From Christensenella sp. UBA7588 (GTDB lineage: Bacteria > Bacillota > Clostridia > Christensenellales > CAG-917): 64,000 bases of DNA. The stretch is taken from contig DLKM01000025.1 of the NCBI GenBank assembly GCA_002478945.1, forward strand, positions 2,322 through 66,321. The letters are read 5' to 3'. Positions within the stretch are counted from its first letter, which is position 1. Each line of letters starts with the position of its first letter. The notes beneath the pieces were generated by a model that was given only the letters and a program-made list of their open reading frames with translations, was not told where the DNA came from and did not search any database. The position numbers and the translations under genes were made by a program. This document shows, piece by piece, positions 33,803 through 41,949 of this stretch.

Positions 33803-35622
33803 TGAAAACGAAAATACAAAACAGAACTATTATAGCGTTGGCATTTTTGATAGTAGGCATTCTTTTCTGTATGCTGTTTTCAACGCAATCGAACATAGCT
33901 TATGCAGGAAGCGATAACGTGGCAATAGTACATAGCAATTCGTATTTGAATTACGATACCATTGATTCCACTAATTTTTATCGTGATACCACGATTCAGA
34001 ATGCAGGACGCGAATATCCCGTTACGGGAGAAAACTTTGCCTTTGAGTTGGGGGCAGGCGTTCTTAAAAGCGATATTAATACTTTGGTTTTTCGTCTTAA
34101 CTTGAGAAAACCCGAATTTGAAAAAGATAATGCATCTGCTTACATTCAGTCGTTTGTGCTTTACGAGTGTTCCGCCGACGGCAAGACGTTTAATCCGGTT
34201 ATGGATGTTGTGGTATTGCATACGACAACAAATGGCGTTCAGAATGAGATTCAAATGCTTAAGCGCTTTGAGTATTCCGATACGCAAATCGGAGTTGTTA
34301 ACTATAAGCAAGACGCTACGGCACCGAATGGCAGTCCGTTTTTGATTATTTATCGCACGGACGGATATGAAACGTTAGGAGCATACGCATTTGAGGGTGC
34401 GAATTTGCTTATAAACGGTGGTCATTCGTTGGATGTAGTTGTTAAACCGCCATCGCCATATATCCGATACTTTATAAGAAGTACGTCAAGGTTATTCCAA
34501 AAAAATGCTTCTGTATCAGATAAGCTCGATTCTTCGAGGGTGTCTGTATATGACGTTCTGTCGAAAATGTCTAATATGGAATCTCTCGATGCTTTGGGAG
34601 ATAAAAAAGCAGAAGCCGAAAACGTTATCAATAACTACAACGTACAACGTGTTCAGATTCAATATTTGAAACGCATCGAATCGACACCGTTTGCTTCGGC
34701 AGTAACGGAATACATAGACGTACCAGTCGTAAACGGCATAATACGAGTGGCAGATGCTCGAGCAGCTCTCGGCATCAATACTATGGCGGTTATGCAATCT
34801 GCTTGCGATTCGTTCAAATACGATGCAAATGAGGATATTTATAAGGCTTATTATTTTAAGTCTGTTTGGCTTTCGTCAAAGACCGCGGACGGTAAAACGC
34901 AAGACATTTATCTCGATTGCAATTTGAGCTTCCGAGACTTTTATTATCCATACGTTCGAGACGGCATTCTGCCTTCGGGAAACGACGGTTACGAATATTT
35001 TTTCAATCGTATAAAGCAGAAATTCCCCGAAGTAATGGACTATCGAGATTATGAGCTATACGGCTATTTCGGCTACGTTATGATGCCTCTTACAAAATCG
35101 TTCTCACAGTTTATGTTCGAGTTTTGCGATTCGTCGCAAGCGAACTATAAGGGGACTGTCGATTCCATTCGTAACGTCGGTGTGCTTTCGAAAGAGAGTT
35201 ATAACAAGCTTCTGAAGGACTATCAATACGGGTGGGTTCAAACCATATGGAACGATGTCATCGGCTCACTCGACGTCTATCAGGCGTATCATTATTCCTT
35301 CTATGTCGATTCCGGTGTAATCGAAGCGTTTATTGCTCATAACGGCTCGAACGACATTTATGACAATTCCTCGAGGACCGGTGTCGGCGCAAGAAACGCC
35401 GCAAAAGCTTATGTAGATATAATTAAAAACGTGTTCGGTACCTTGGGCGAGTGGTTTACACAGAACAGCAAAACATTCGCTATCATTGCCGGAATCATAG
35501 TCGGTATAATTGCGCTTCTGATATTCCTGTTTATCGTGTCAAAACTAACAGGAAAGAAAGTCGTTGTCAAAAAGAAAACGACGAATAAACCTCGTAAAAA
35601 GAACGAATCACGGAGAAAATAA
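33802..35622 (+). CDS. Large secreted protein with C-terminal membrane anchor, pIII-like candidate
   Basis: 606 residues. A signal peptide (IIALAFLIVGILFCMLF...IAYAGS, about 10-36) leads a 500-residue exterior domain rich in Tyr, Ser and Asp. Near the end FAIIAGIIVGIIALLIFLFIV (about 560-582) spans the membrane, followed by a Lys/Arg tail (KKKTTNKPRKKNESRRK). Signal peptide, long ectodomain, C-terminal anchor and short basic tail is the layout of filamentous-phage adsorption protein pIII, also placed upstream of the ATPase gene. Sequence-level homology to pIII is not visible; the assignment is structural. Confidence 0.6.
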   Translation: MKTKIQNRTIIALAFLIVGILFCMLFSTQSNIAYAGSDNVAIVHSNSYLNYDTIDSTNFYRDTTIQNAGREYPVTGENFAFELGAGVLKSDINTLVFRLNLRKPEFEKDNASAYIQSFVLYECSADGKTFNPVMDVVVLHTTTNGVQNEIQMLKRFEYSDTQIGVVNYKQDATAPNGSPFLIIYRTDGYETLGAYAFEGANLLINGGHSLDVVVKPPSPYIRYFIRSTSRLFQKNASVSDKLDSSRVSVYDVLSKMSNMESLDALGDKKAEAENVINNYNVQRVQIQYLKRIESTPFASAVTEYIDVPVVNGIIRVADARAALGINTMAVMQSACDSFKYDANEDIYKAYYFKSVWLSSKTADGKTQDIYLDCNLSFRDFYYPYVRDGILPSGNDGYEYFFNRIKQKFPEVMDYRDYELYGYFGYVMMPLTKSFSQFMFEFCDSSQANYKGTVDSIRNVGVLSKESYNKLLKDYQYGWVQTIWNDVIGSLDVYQAYHYSFYVDSGVIEAFIAHNGSNDIYDNSSRTGVGARNAAKAYVDIIKNVFGTLGEWFTQNSKTFAIIAGIIVGIIALLIFLFIVSKLTGKKVVVKKKTTNKPRKKNESRRK

Positions 35623-35625
35623 TCT

Positions 35626-35733
35626 ATGAATGTCAACAAAAAGAAAGTTGGGATAAGTGTCTTTAGGATTATCGGATTAATACTTTCCGCATTTCTCCTC
35701 GGATACGTTGTATACACATTCATACACGCATAA
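35626..35733 (+). CDS. 35-residue single-helix membrane peptide, coat-protein candidate
   Basis: Begins MNVNKKKVGISVFRIIG and continues LILSAFLLGYVVYTFIHA. GGAG lies 10 bp before the ATG, inside the end of the 606-residue gene, and its stop overlaps the ATPase start as TAATG. A basic N-terminus followed by one helix of about 20 residues resembles the very small virion proteins pVII and pIX of filamentous phages. It could be a minor tip protein or the major coat protein. Conserved tight packing argues that it is real. Confidence 0.65.
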   Translation: MNVNKKKVGISVFRIIGLILSAFLLGYVVYTFIHA

Positions 35734-37946
35734 TGAAAAAAGAAAACATTTTGAAAAATTTAATCTGCGCAGGAATTGCCGTCGTGCTTATATTGCTCGG
35801 CGTTTTCTGCTTTAGAGAATCCTACATAAGGTTTGCGGAGTCCTGTAGAGATTTAGGTCTTGCCGTTGCAGGTTTGTTTTGCAAAGTGTTTTCTTTGGAA
35901 TATACGTTCAATGCTGAAAGTGTTTTTGAAATCTCCGACGTTAAGCTCGAGGGCATTCTTCCTCTTGATTTTTCAGCGTTGATTGAAAAGTCTCAAAATT
36001 TTATTCACAAACTTTTTGACCTCGAGAATATAGTCGGATATTTTCATTCGCTTTGGGTTGGCGGATATGTGTTGTTCTACGTTTTGTTTGTAGGCGTGCC
36101 GCTTGCTCTGATTATATGGCTATTAATCGCTCTGAACTTGAAAGGTCAGAACGTTGACTACGGCGCAGAAACAAAGCCCTTAATTCTTTATAAACGGTTT
36201 GAGAATAAGGTAATAGGTCCTGTCACTTTTGCAATAAAAGAATTTGCCGAATTCGTTAAGGAATCAAGACTATGGAAAGTGGTGTGGTGTATTATCATAG
36301 CATTTTCGCTTAATGTAGTGACGATAGCTATAGAGTGCTTCGCTTTTTACTACACGATGCTCGGAGGTTTCAGTTCTTCGGCTTATATTGCGGTTTATAA
36401 ACTTTTCGTTGACTTGTCCGTATTATCTCGTGTGCCGATTGCTGTGTGGATAATAGTGGCTTTGGTAGTTGTTTCGATTTGGCGTAAAAAGACCGGATAT
36501 AGACGTTTACGCCGTCGTGAAATGCTTAATCGGAAGATTATCGAAACCTTATCGACGTTCGTTATCTTCTTTGCTACTATGGGCGCAGGCAAGACCTTAA
36601 CGATGACCGATGTTATATTATCTCAACAACAAAAGATTCGTGACGATGCGAAAGACATTATGAGCGAAGTAGATTTTGCTTTTCCGGACTTTCCGTGGGT
36701 AGAGTTCGAGCAAGATATGAAATATCGAATGAACGAACACGTTGTCGAGAAGAAAAACTGTTTCAGTGTGGTTGTCGAAAGACGTGTTATACGTCCTACG
36801 CTTTACAATCTTCAAAGCATCGAAGCGTGTTTCGATAATCTGAAGAAATCCGGAGAACGTTATTTTACCGATGAAAAATATCGTATGTTTTACGACAAAG
36901 CCGTCCGGAGAGGAAAGCTTAAGCCGATACTGTGGGGGTATGACGTTGCGCAGTACGGTACTTGGTACGATAACGCTTTGAAATTTGAAAGTATTTACGA
37001 CGCTTTGCGTGATTATGCACAAGCGTATTTTATCTATTCTATGACGACGAGTATGATTATTTCGAATTATGCCGTTGTGACAAAAGACGTGATAGACGAT
37101 GCAGGGAACTTCCCGCTCTGGATGACGGACTTCTTTGAGGTTCCGACGTTTGATTCAGAGTGTCCGTCTATGAACTCGCACATACTGGATAACGATATGT
37201 TGCGACTCGGAAAGAAATTCGACGAAAACAACAAATTCAAAGACAGTTTTGAGTTTGGTGTTTTAGCTTATACCGAAGGGGATAAAGAAAGAGGGAATAT
37301 GCTCGAAAACCTCGAGCTTAAAAAGACTTCCGAAGAAGTGAATCAGAAGAATGACAACTTCAATGCGATGTTCAAGATGTCACGACATCCTGCTACGATT
37401 CGCAATAGAAAATTTTTCTTTGCGTATATGGATATGCAGAGAACCGGGAGCATAAATGCGGACCTTAAAGAAATAGGCGACAACGTCAGAATCGATTCGG
37501 TTGATTCGATAAAGATGTTGATGCCGTTCTTTGATATAGAAGAATTGATGTTCAACCTTATCGTGCCGAGATTTGTAAATCGGTATTATAAATATCGTCA
37601 CGACCGTGGGGATATGAACTTGACGATGTATCTGATGAAGAAAATCGCAACTGCGATAAACAATCATTACGTCAAATCGTATAACACGTTCGGTTGCAAA
37701 GTCGAACATCTGATTATCAATGAAGAAAGAAAAGAGAAGTATAACATAATGCCGAAGAAAATCTTCAGCGGTGTGTTTGCCTCGGATGCGCTTGCAAGCT
37801 TCTTCAGAATGAAATCATCCAAAACATCGGTGGGAATAAAAGATATACCCACATTTAAGACCGATAAGGCGAGTTTAGAGGAGCTTTTGCAACTAAACAG
37901 CTACTTTGTAAGAGATTGGATGCAATACCTCGGAAAAGACGAATGA
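35733..37946 (+). CDS. Zot/pI-like morphogenesis ATPase
   Basis: 737 residues. Four hydrophobic spans lie in the N-terminal third (about 10-28, 104-136, 178-206, 234-250). A P-loop ATMGAGKTLTMTD follows at about 281-293. Later, SRHPATIRNRKFFFAYMDMQRTGS (about 550-573) fits the RH...QR region of Zot-type export ATPases. Filamentous phages use this protein to extrude virions through the inner membrane. It is much larger than usual pI/Zot (350-450) and has its membrane segments before, not after, the ATPase. An FtsK/VirD4-like coupling protein is the main alternative, but no relaxase or other transfer gene is present. Confidence 0.65.
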   Translation: MKKENILKNLICAGIAVVLILLGVFCFRESYIRFAESCRDLGLAVAGLFCKVFSLEYTFNAESVFEISDVKLEGILPLDFSALIEKSQNFIHKLFDLENIVGYFHSLWVGGYVLFYVLFVGVPLALIIWLLIALNLKGQNVDYGAETKPLILYKRFENKVIGPVTFAIKEFAEFVKESRLWKVVWCIIIAFSLNVVTIAIECFAFYYTMLGGFSSSAYIAVYKLFVDLSVLSRVPIAVWIIVALVVVSIWRKKTGYRRLRRREMLNRKIIETLSTFVIFFATMGAGKTLTMTDVILSQQQKIRDDAKDIMSEVDFAFPDFPWVEFEQDMKYRMNEHVVEKKNCFSVVVERRVIRPTLYNLQSIEACFDNLKKSGERYFTDEKYRMFYDKAVRRGKLKPILWGYDVAQYGTWYDNALKFESIYDALRDYAQAYFIYSMTTSMIISNYAVVTKDVIDDAGNFPLWMTDFFEVPTFDSECPSMNSHILDNDMLRLGKKFDENNKFKDSFEFGVLAYTEGDKERGNMLENLELKKTSEEVNQKNDNFNAMFKMSRHPATIRNRKFFFAYMDMQRTGSINADLKEIGDNVRIDSVDSIKMLMPFFDIEELMFNLIVPRFVNRYYKYRHDRGDMNLTMYLMKKIATAINNHYVKSYNTFGCKVEHLIINEERKEKYNIMPKKIFSGVFASDALASFFRMKSSKTSVGIKDIPTFKTDKASLEELLQLNSYFVRDWMQYLGKDE

Positions 37947-38242
37947 GCCTGTCCTGATGTCAAGGATAAGGCAAAAATAATTTGCCCGGCAAATTATTTT
38001 CGGGACGGAATGCCCCTTGACATCGGGGAAATATTACAATCTTGCAAGTCCGTGTAACATTTATGTTGCACGGCTTGGTTGCAAAAAAATATAACGGTTT
38101 GAGCGAAAGCGAAAACAACCATATTTTGCCCTCGGAAGTTTGACGGCGCACAAGGAGCAGTGCCGGTGCGCCGACGAAAGCCGAAGGCAAAAATGTTTGC
38201 GCACTTGATACTGCGCAAACATAAAGGTCACGGAGGCTGGAA
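37947..38242. other. Hairpin-rich intergenic region, probable replication origin and packaging region
   Basis: Four inverted repeats in under 300 bp. (1) CCTGATGTCAAGG/CCTTGACATCGGG (37953-37965, 38015-38027) around a near-palindrome AAAATAATTTGCC-C-GGCAAATTATTTT (37974-38000). (2) CCGTGTAACAT-TT-ATGTTGCACGG (38050-38073), extended by CAAG/CTTG. (3) CGGCGCAC/GTGCGCCG (38144-38173). (4) ATGTTTGCGCA/TGCGCAAACAT (38193-38222). None has a T run. Filamentous phages carry such a multi-hairpin intergenic region holding both origins and the packaging signal. It sits directly before rep. Confidence 0.7.
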
Positions 38243-39310
38243 ATGAACGCACTCTTGAATTCTCTATTACATAACTGCGTAAAGCGTGAAGAAATGACTC
38301 CGATATGGCTTCCTGATGTAAAGGAAGCTAATTATCACGATTATGTTACTGCCGAAAAGAAACTCGCAAGTAACGAGAATCGTAGATACATATATAAAAA
38401 CTATTGCGCAACTTGCACTTGCCGTGCAAATTGCAAGATAATCGGATATAAGCATTGGAGTCTGAAGAACACGATAATTAACAGATTTCCAAACGGAGAA
38501 GTGGAGATAATACGTTTTGACAATCCATTGAGATGCATAGATGAGAGCGTAAATCAAGAGAACACCGGTGGCAGGAACTATATAGAGATAGACGGAATGC
38601 TGTTCCCGAAAGATGAAAATGCATCGAATGCGAAGTTTTTGGAGAATATGTCAAATTCTTCGAGGCAAAGCATAGATAAATACTGGGGATATGCGAAAAG
38701 CAACGAATGGGACTATTTTATAACTCTGACTTGCGACCCGAAGAAAGTAGACAGATTCGACGACGATAAAATTAAAGAGCTTTGGACGTACTGCAGAAAG
38801 AAAATGCAACGTTTCGATATAAACGTAAAAATTCTGCTTGTGTGGGAACGACACAAGCGAGAAAACGAATACGGGCAAAAAGCGTTACACGCACACGGAT
38901 TTGTATCGATGTCCAAACCGTTTCTGTTACGACAGATGAAGGATAGGAACGGGAAGTGGATGTATTCGAATACAGGTGCGGCATTATTTGAATTTCCGTT
39001 TTGGAATTACGGACTTGCGACGTGCGCAATTCTTCCGAAGGGAAAGGACAAGGACGGGAACGATATATCTCAAGGCGCAGTTGTAAGTTATTTGTCTAAA
39101 TATATGAGCAAGTCTGAATTGAGTGAAGTAGGCTACGGAAAGAAAAGATTTCATCATACACAGAATTTGCAATTCAAAGAGAAGGAGATATATTGTGTGG
39201 ACACGGCAACGTTTGAAGAATCTTTGGGGGATGAATTCGAGCTTTACAAGAATGACGGCAAGGGCATAACGTATTACCGAAGCAAAAAAGCTATGAAAAT
39301 CGAGTATTGA
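38243..39310 (+). CDS. HUH-type rolling-circle replication initiator
   Basis: 355 residues after GGAGG. Motif 1 FITLTCDP is near residue 158. Motif 2 is LHAHGFV with metal-binding H216 and H218. Motif 3 is YLSKY with candidate nucleophile Y283 and a second Tyr at 287. This order is the HUH endonuclease signature of phage and plasmid Rep proteins, which nick the origin and start rolling-circle synthesis. An N-terminal Cys cluster CATCTCRANC (55-64) may bind zinc and is not part of the core domain. The last 200 bp of the gene region are duplicated at the left end of the element. Confidence 0.85.
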   Translation: MNALLNSLLHNCVKREEMTPIWLPDVKEANYHDYVTAEKKLASNENRRYIYKNYCATCTCRANCKIIGYKHWSLKNTIINRFPNGEVEIIRFDNPLRCIDESVNQENTGGRNYIEIDGMLFPKDENASNAKFLENMSNSSRQSIDKYWGYAKSNEWDYFITLTCDPKKVDRFDDDKIKELWTYCRKKMQRFDINVKILLVWERHKRENEYGQKALHAHGFVSMSKPFLLRQMKDRNGKWMYSNTGAALFEFPFWNYGLATCAILPKGKDKDGNDISQGAVVSYLSKYMSKSELSEVGYGKKRFHHTQNLQFKEKEIYCVDTATFEESLGDEFELYKNDGKGITYYRSKKAMKIEY

Positions 39311-39341
39311 CCCGTATATAATCTATTCGCAAAACACGAGC
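39144..39341 (+). repeat. Right direct repeat: 3' end of rep
   Basis: Matches 26745-26942 with few differences, covering about 55 codons of rep plus 30 bp after the stop. Identity ends at AAAACACGAG, after which left and right sequences differ entirely. Confidence 0.85.
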
Positions 39342-39655
39342 TTTACGCATAGAAAGGCGCAAAATTGCCAGTAAACAGAGGAATTACAACAAAATCAAAT
39401 CCGATATTTAATTTCAATTTTACTTTCAAACGATTTGATTTTAACAAGATTTTATGTCGTATTTGCCGTAAAATGCATTTGAAAAACGCATTTTATAGCA
39501 TTTGATACAATACGTTTTTTCTATATTGCCTACCGTTTTTCCGCTATTTTTACTGCCGACTTTACACTTGATTTTACCGTATGTTATCCCATACATATTA
39601 CCATACATATTACCGTGATTTTAGCGGTTAAAATTACGGCTAAAACGGCTGTTTT
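39342..39655. other. AT-rich gap between the element and ynbB
   Basis: No gene is visible. It contains AAAATCAAATC/GATTTGATTTT (39391-39401, 39432-39442), TAAAATGC/GCATTTTA (39469-39476, 39488-39495) and an exact tandem 12-mer CCATACATATTA (39589-39612). These may include the rep terminator or a junction scar. I found no convincing dif-type 28-mer. Confidence 0.45.
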
Positions 39656-40903
39656 TCAGTCAAAATTCAGCGTTTCGAGCGTATGTTGAACGGCTAAATA
39701 TGCGTGTTCGTACGTCAAACCGCCTTGAACGTATACGATATACGGCTCTTTTATCGGAGAATCCGCGCTTAATTCAATCGAAGAACCTTGCACAAATGCG
39801 CCTGCAGCCATAATAACTTGGTCTTGATAACCGGGCATATCCCACGGCATAGGTTTAACGTTGCTGTCAATGGGCGAAATCTCCTGAATTGCGCCGCAAA
39901 AATCAATCAATTTATCGGCTGAACCGAGTTTAATGCTCGTTACGATGTCATACGGATACATATCGTCGCGCGGAAGCGTCTCGAAACCGAGTTTTGTATA
40001 TGCTTTTGCGAACAAAAGCGAACCTTTTAGCGCGTTTTTGACAACCGAAGGTGCCAAAAAAAGGCCTTGATAATACGGTAAATAACCGTAAACGTACGAA
40101 CCTTCTTCCATACCGAGCGACGGCGCGGTCAAACGATACGAAACTTGTTCGACAAGCGCGTTTTTACCTGCGATATATCCGCCTGTAGGTGCGATTCCGC
40201 CACCGATATTCTTGATTAACGAACCCGCAATAAGGTCTGCGCCGACGTCCGTAGGCTCGATTTTTTCGACGAATTCGCCATAACAATTATCGACCAAAAC
40301 GAGCGTTTTGGGGCTGATTTTCTTCACAAATTCAATCATTTTGCCGACTTTTTCGACGCTGATTGCCTGTCTTAAGCTATAGCCGCGGCTTCTTGCGACA
40401 AAAACGGCTTTAATAAATCGTGATTTAAGCGCGTTTTCGATAGCCGAAAAATCGAATTCTGGCGTTAAATCGGGATTGGTTTTCAAGTCGATTTTTTCAA
40501 AATTTACTCCGAAATCTTTTAGCGAGCCTTTATTTTCCGCCAAAATTACGTCGGTTAACGTGTCGTAAGGCATTCCTGAAACCGCCAAAAGCGTATCTCC
40601 CGGGCGCAAAACGCCGAATAACATAAGCGTCAAAGCGTGCGTGCCCGACACGATATTCGGAGAAACGATTGCGTTTTCCGTATGAAAAACGTCGGCATAA
40701 AGCCTGCAAAGCGTGTCTCGACCGATGTCGTCGTAGCCGTAACCCGTGGTTCCGAACAAATGACGAGCTTGTATCGATTGATTTTTGTAGGCGTCGAGAA
40801 CTTTTTGTTGATTGTATAAAGCAATATCGTCGAGACGAGCAAATTGTTCTTTTAGCTCGATTTCGGACTGAATCATCAGTTGTTTTGCAGAATTTTTGTC
40901 CAT
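39656..40903 (-). CDS. YnbB-like methionine gamma-lyase family protein (PLP enzyme)
   Basis: A 415-residue fold-type I PLP protein. HLFGTTGYGYDDIGRDTL (about 48-65) and GTHALTLMLFGVLRPGD lie in the N-terminal half, LVLVDNCYGEFVE holds the PLP-interacting Asp, and GSLIKNIGGGIAPTGGY (about 230-246) holds the candidate lysine. This is the family once called aluminium-resistance protein. In Bacillus-like genomes it lies near miaA and hflX. Real substrate uncertain. Last gene of the miaB-mutS-mutL-miaA run. Confidence 0.85.
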   Translation of the reverse strand: MDKNSAKQLMIQSEIELKEQFARLDDIALYNQQKVLDAYKNQSIQARHLFGTTGYGYDDIGRDTLCRLYADVFHTENAIVSPNIVSGTHALTLMLFGVLRPGDTLLAVSGMPYDTLTDVILAENKGSLKDFGVNFEKIDLKTNPDLTPEFDFSAIENALKSRFIKAVFVARSRGYSLRQAISVEKVGKMIEFVKKISPKTLVLVDNCYGEFVEKIEPTDVGADLIAGSLIKNIGGGIAPTGGYIAGKNALVEQVSYRLTAPSLGMEEGSYVYGYLPYYQGLFLAPSVVKNALKGSLLFAKAYTKLGFETLPRDDMYPYDIVTSIKLGSADKLIDFCGAIQEISPIDSNVKPMPWDMPGYQDQVIMAAGAFVQGSSIELSADSPIKEPYIVYVQGGLTYEHAYLAVQHTLETLNFD

Positions 40904-40954
40904 ATTTTTACCGTTTCCAGAAAGTATTTATCGTTTTTTTTGTGCTTATTTAAG

Positions 40955-41941
40955 TCAAATTTTTTGGCATTCGGAGCCTTGACGTTTAGATTTTGCTTCG
41001 ATTTCTTGCGTCAAATACGCGATTGCGCCGTCTTGGTCGTTTACGTCAAACCATTTTACAAACGAATATTTTCTGAACCAAGTGAGTTGGCGTTTTGCGT
41101 AATTGCGTGTATGTTGCTTGATTTTATCTTTTATCTGCGCAAGTTCTTCGTCGTCAACGACGTATTCGCCATCGTTTTTTTGATAATGACACGCCGCAAA
41201 CTCTTTGTATCCGATTGCTTGCATCGATTGATAATCGAAATTTCCGACGCTCAAGACCTCGTTCACGAGACCGTCATTGAACATTTTGTCGACTCGTTCG
41301 TTAATTCTTTCGTAAAGAGCGGCTCTATCGGTATCGAGCGCAATCATAATCACGTCGGGTTCTTGGCGTTCGTCGCTGTTTTGCGCAAGCGTTTTGCCTG
41401 TAGACAGAATGATTTCAAGCGCGCGAACGACTCGCTTCGTGTCGTTGACGTGCAATCTGTCGGCTGTTTCTTTATCTAAACTTTCGAGTTTGTTATGCAT
41501 TGCAAGTGCGCCGTTTTTTTGCAATTCGGCTTGCAATTCTTCGCGCAATTCGGGATTCTTTATTGTATTTGCAAAGCTCATCGGATAAAGCAACGATTCA
41601 AAATATAATCCCGTGCCGCCGACGATTATCGGAAGTTTTCCGCAATTTTGAGCGTTTGATATTTCGGCTTTTGCCATTTGCGCAAATTCCGCAACCGAAA
41701 ATTCTTCGTTTGCATTCACGACGTCGATGAGTTTATGCGGAATTTTATTGCGAATCTCGACGCTTTCTTTTGCCGTTCCTATATCGAGTCCTCGATAAAT
41801 CTGCATACTGTCGGCAGAAATAATAACGGAATCGAATACGGATGCCAATCTGACGGCAAGCGCACTTTTGCCCGAAGCAGTCGGACCTGCGATGTACACG
41901 GGCGGATATAATATGGTATTTTTATCTTTTATATTATCCAT
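40955..41941 (-). CDS. miaA: tRNA dimethylallyltransferase
   Basis: A 328-residue enzyme adding dimethylallyl to A37 of tRNAs reading U-starting codons. P-loop AGPTASGKSALAVRLA (about residues 18-33), SADSMQIYRGLDIGTAK, PHKLIDV and VGGTGLYFESLL are diagnostic. The terminal CCA-side motif RNYAKRQLTWFRK is present. Its product is the substrate of MiaB, encoded three genes upstream in the same run. Confidence 0.96.
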   Translation of the reverse strand: MDNIKDKNTILYPPVYIAGPTASGKSALAVRLASVFDSVIISADSMQIYRGLDIGTAKESVEIRNKIPHKLIDVVNANEEFSVAEFAQMAKAEISNAQNCGKLPIIVGGTGLYFESLLYPMSFANTIKNPELREELQAELQKNGALAMHNKLESLDKETADRLHVNDTKRVVRALEIILSTGKTLAQNSDERQEPDVIMIALDTDRAALYERINERVDKMFNDGLVNEVLSVGNFDYQSMQAIGYKEFAACHYQKNDGEYVVDDEELAQIKDKIKQHTRNYAKRQLTWFRKYSFVKWFDVNDQDGAIAYLTQEIEAKSKRQGSECQKI

Positions 41942-41949
41942 ATATTATA

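Larger units (their letters stand above)
26745..39341. mobile_element. Inovirus-like (filamentous phage) prophage or related rolling-circle element
   Basis: Bounded by about 200-bp direct repeats carrying the 3' end of rep (26745-26942 and 39144-39341). Recombination between them would give a 12.4-kb circle with one intact rep. Contents in order: leftward repressor array; divergent promoter; small early genes; single-pass membrane and secreted proteins; a 35-residue membrane peptide; a Zot/pI-like ATPase; a hairpin-rich origin-like region; an HUH initiator. This is the gene set expected of a filamentous phage. No integrase, transposase, relaxase, terminase, portal or tail gene is seen. Base composition is more AT-rich than the host flanks on the repressor side. 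Confidence 0.75.

Noticed and set aside
35733..37946. Reading the ATPase as a conjugative coupling protein and the element as a mobilizable plasmid
   Set aside because: Not excluded, but there is no relaxase, no VirB4-like ATPase and no transfer peptidase, while the anchor-type surface proteins and tiny helix peptide fit a filamentous phage better.
39342..39655. Possible dif-type site for Xer-mediated integration of the element
   Set aside because: TTATG-containing stretches were compared with the Bacillota dif pattern by eye; no 28-mer kept both arms. A motif scan of the whole genome would be needed.
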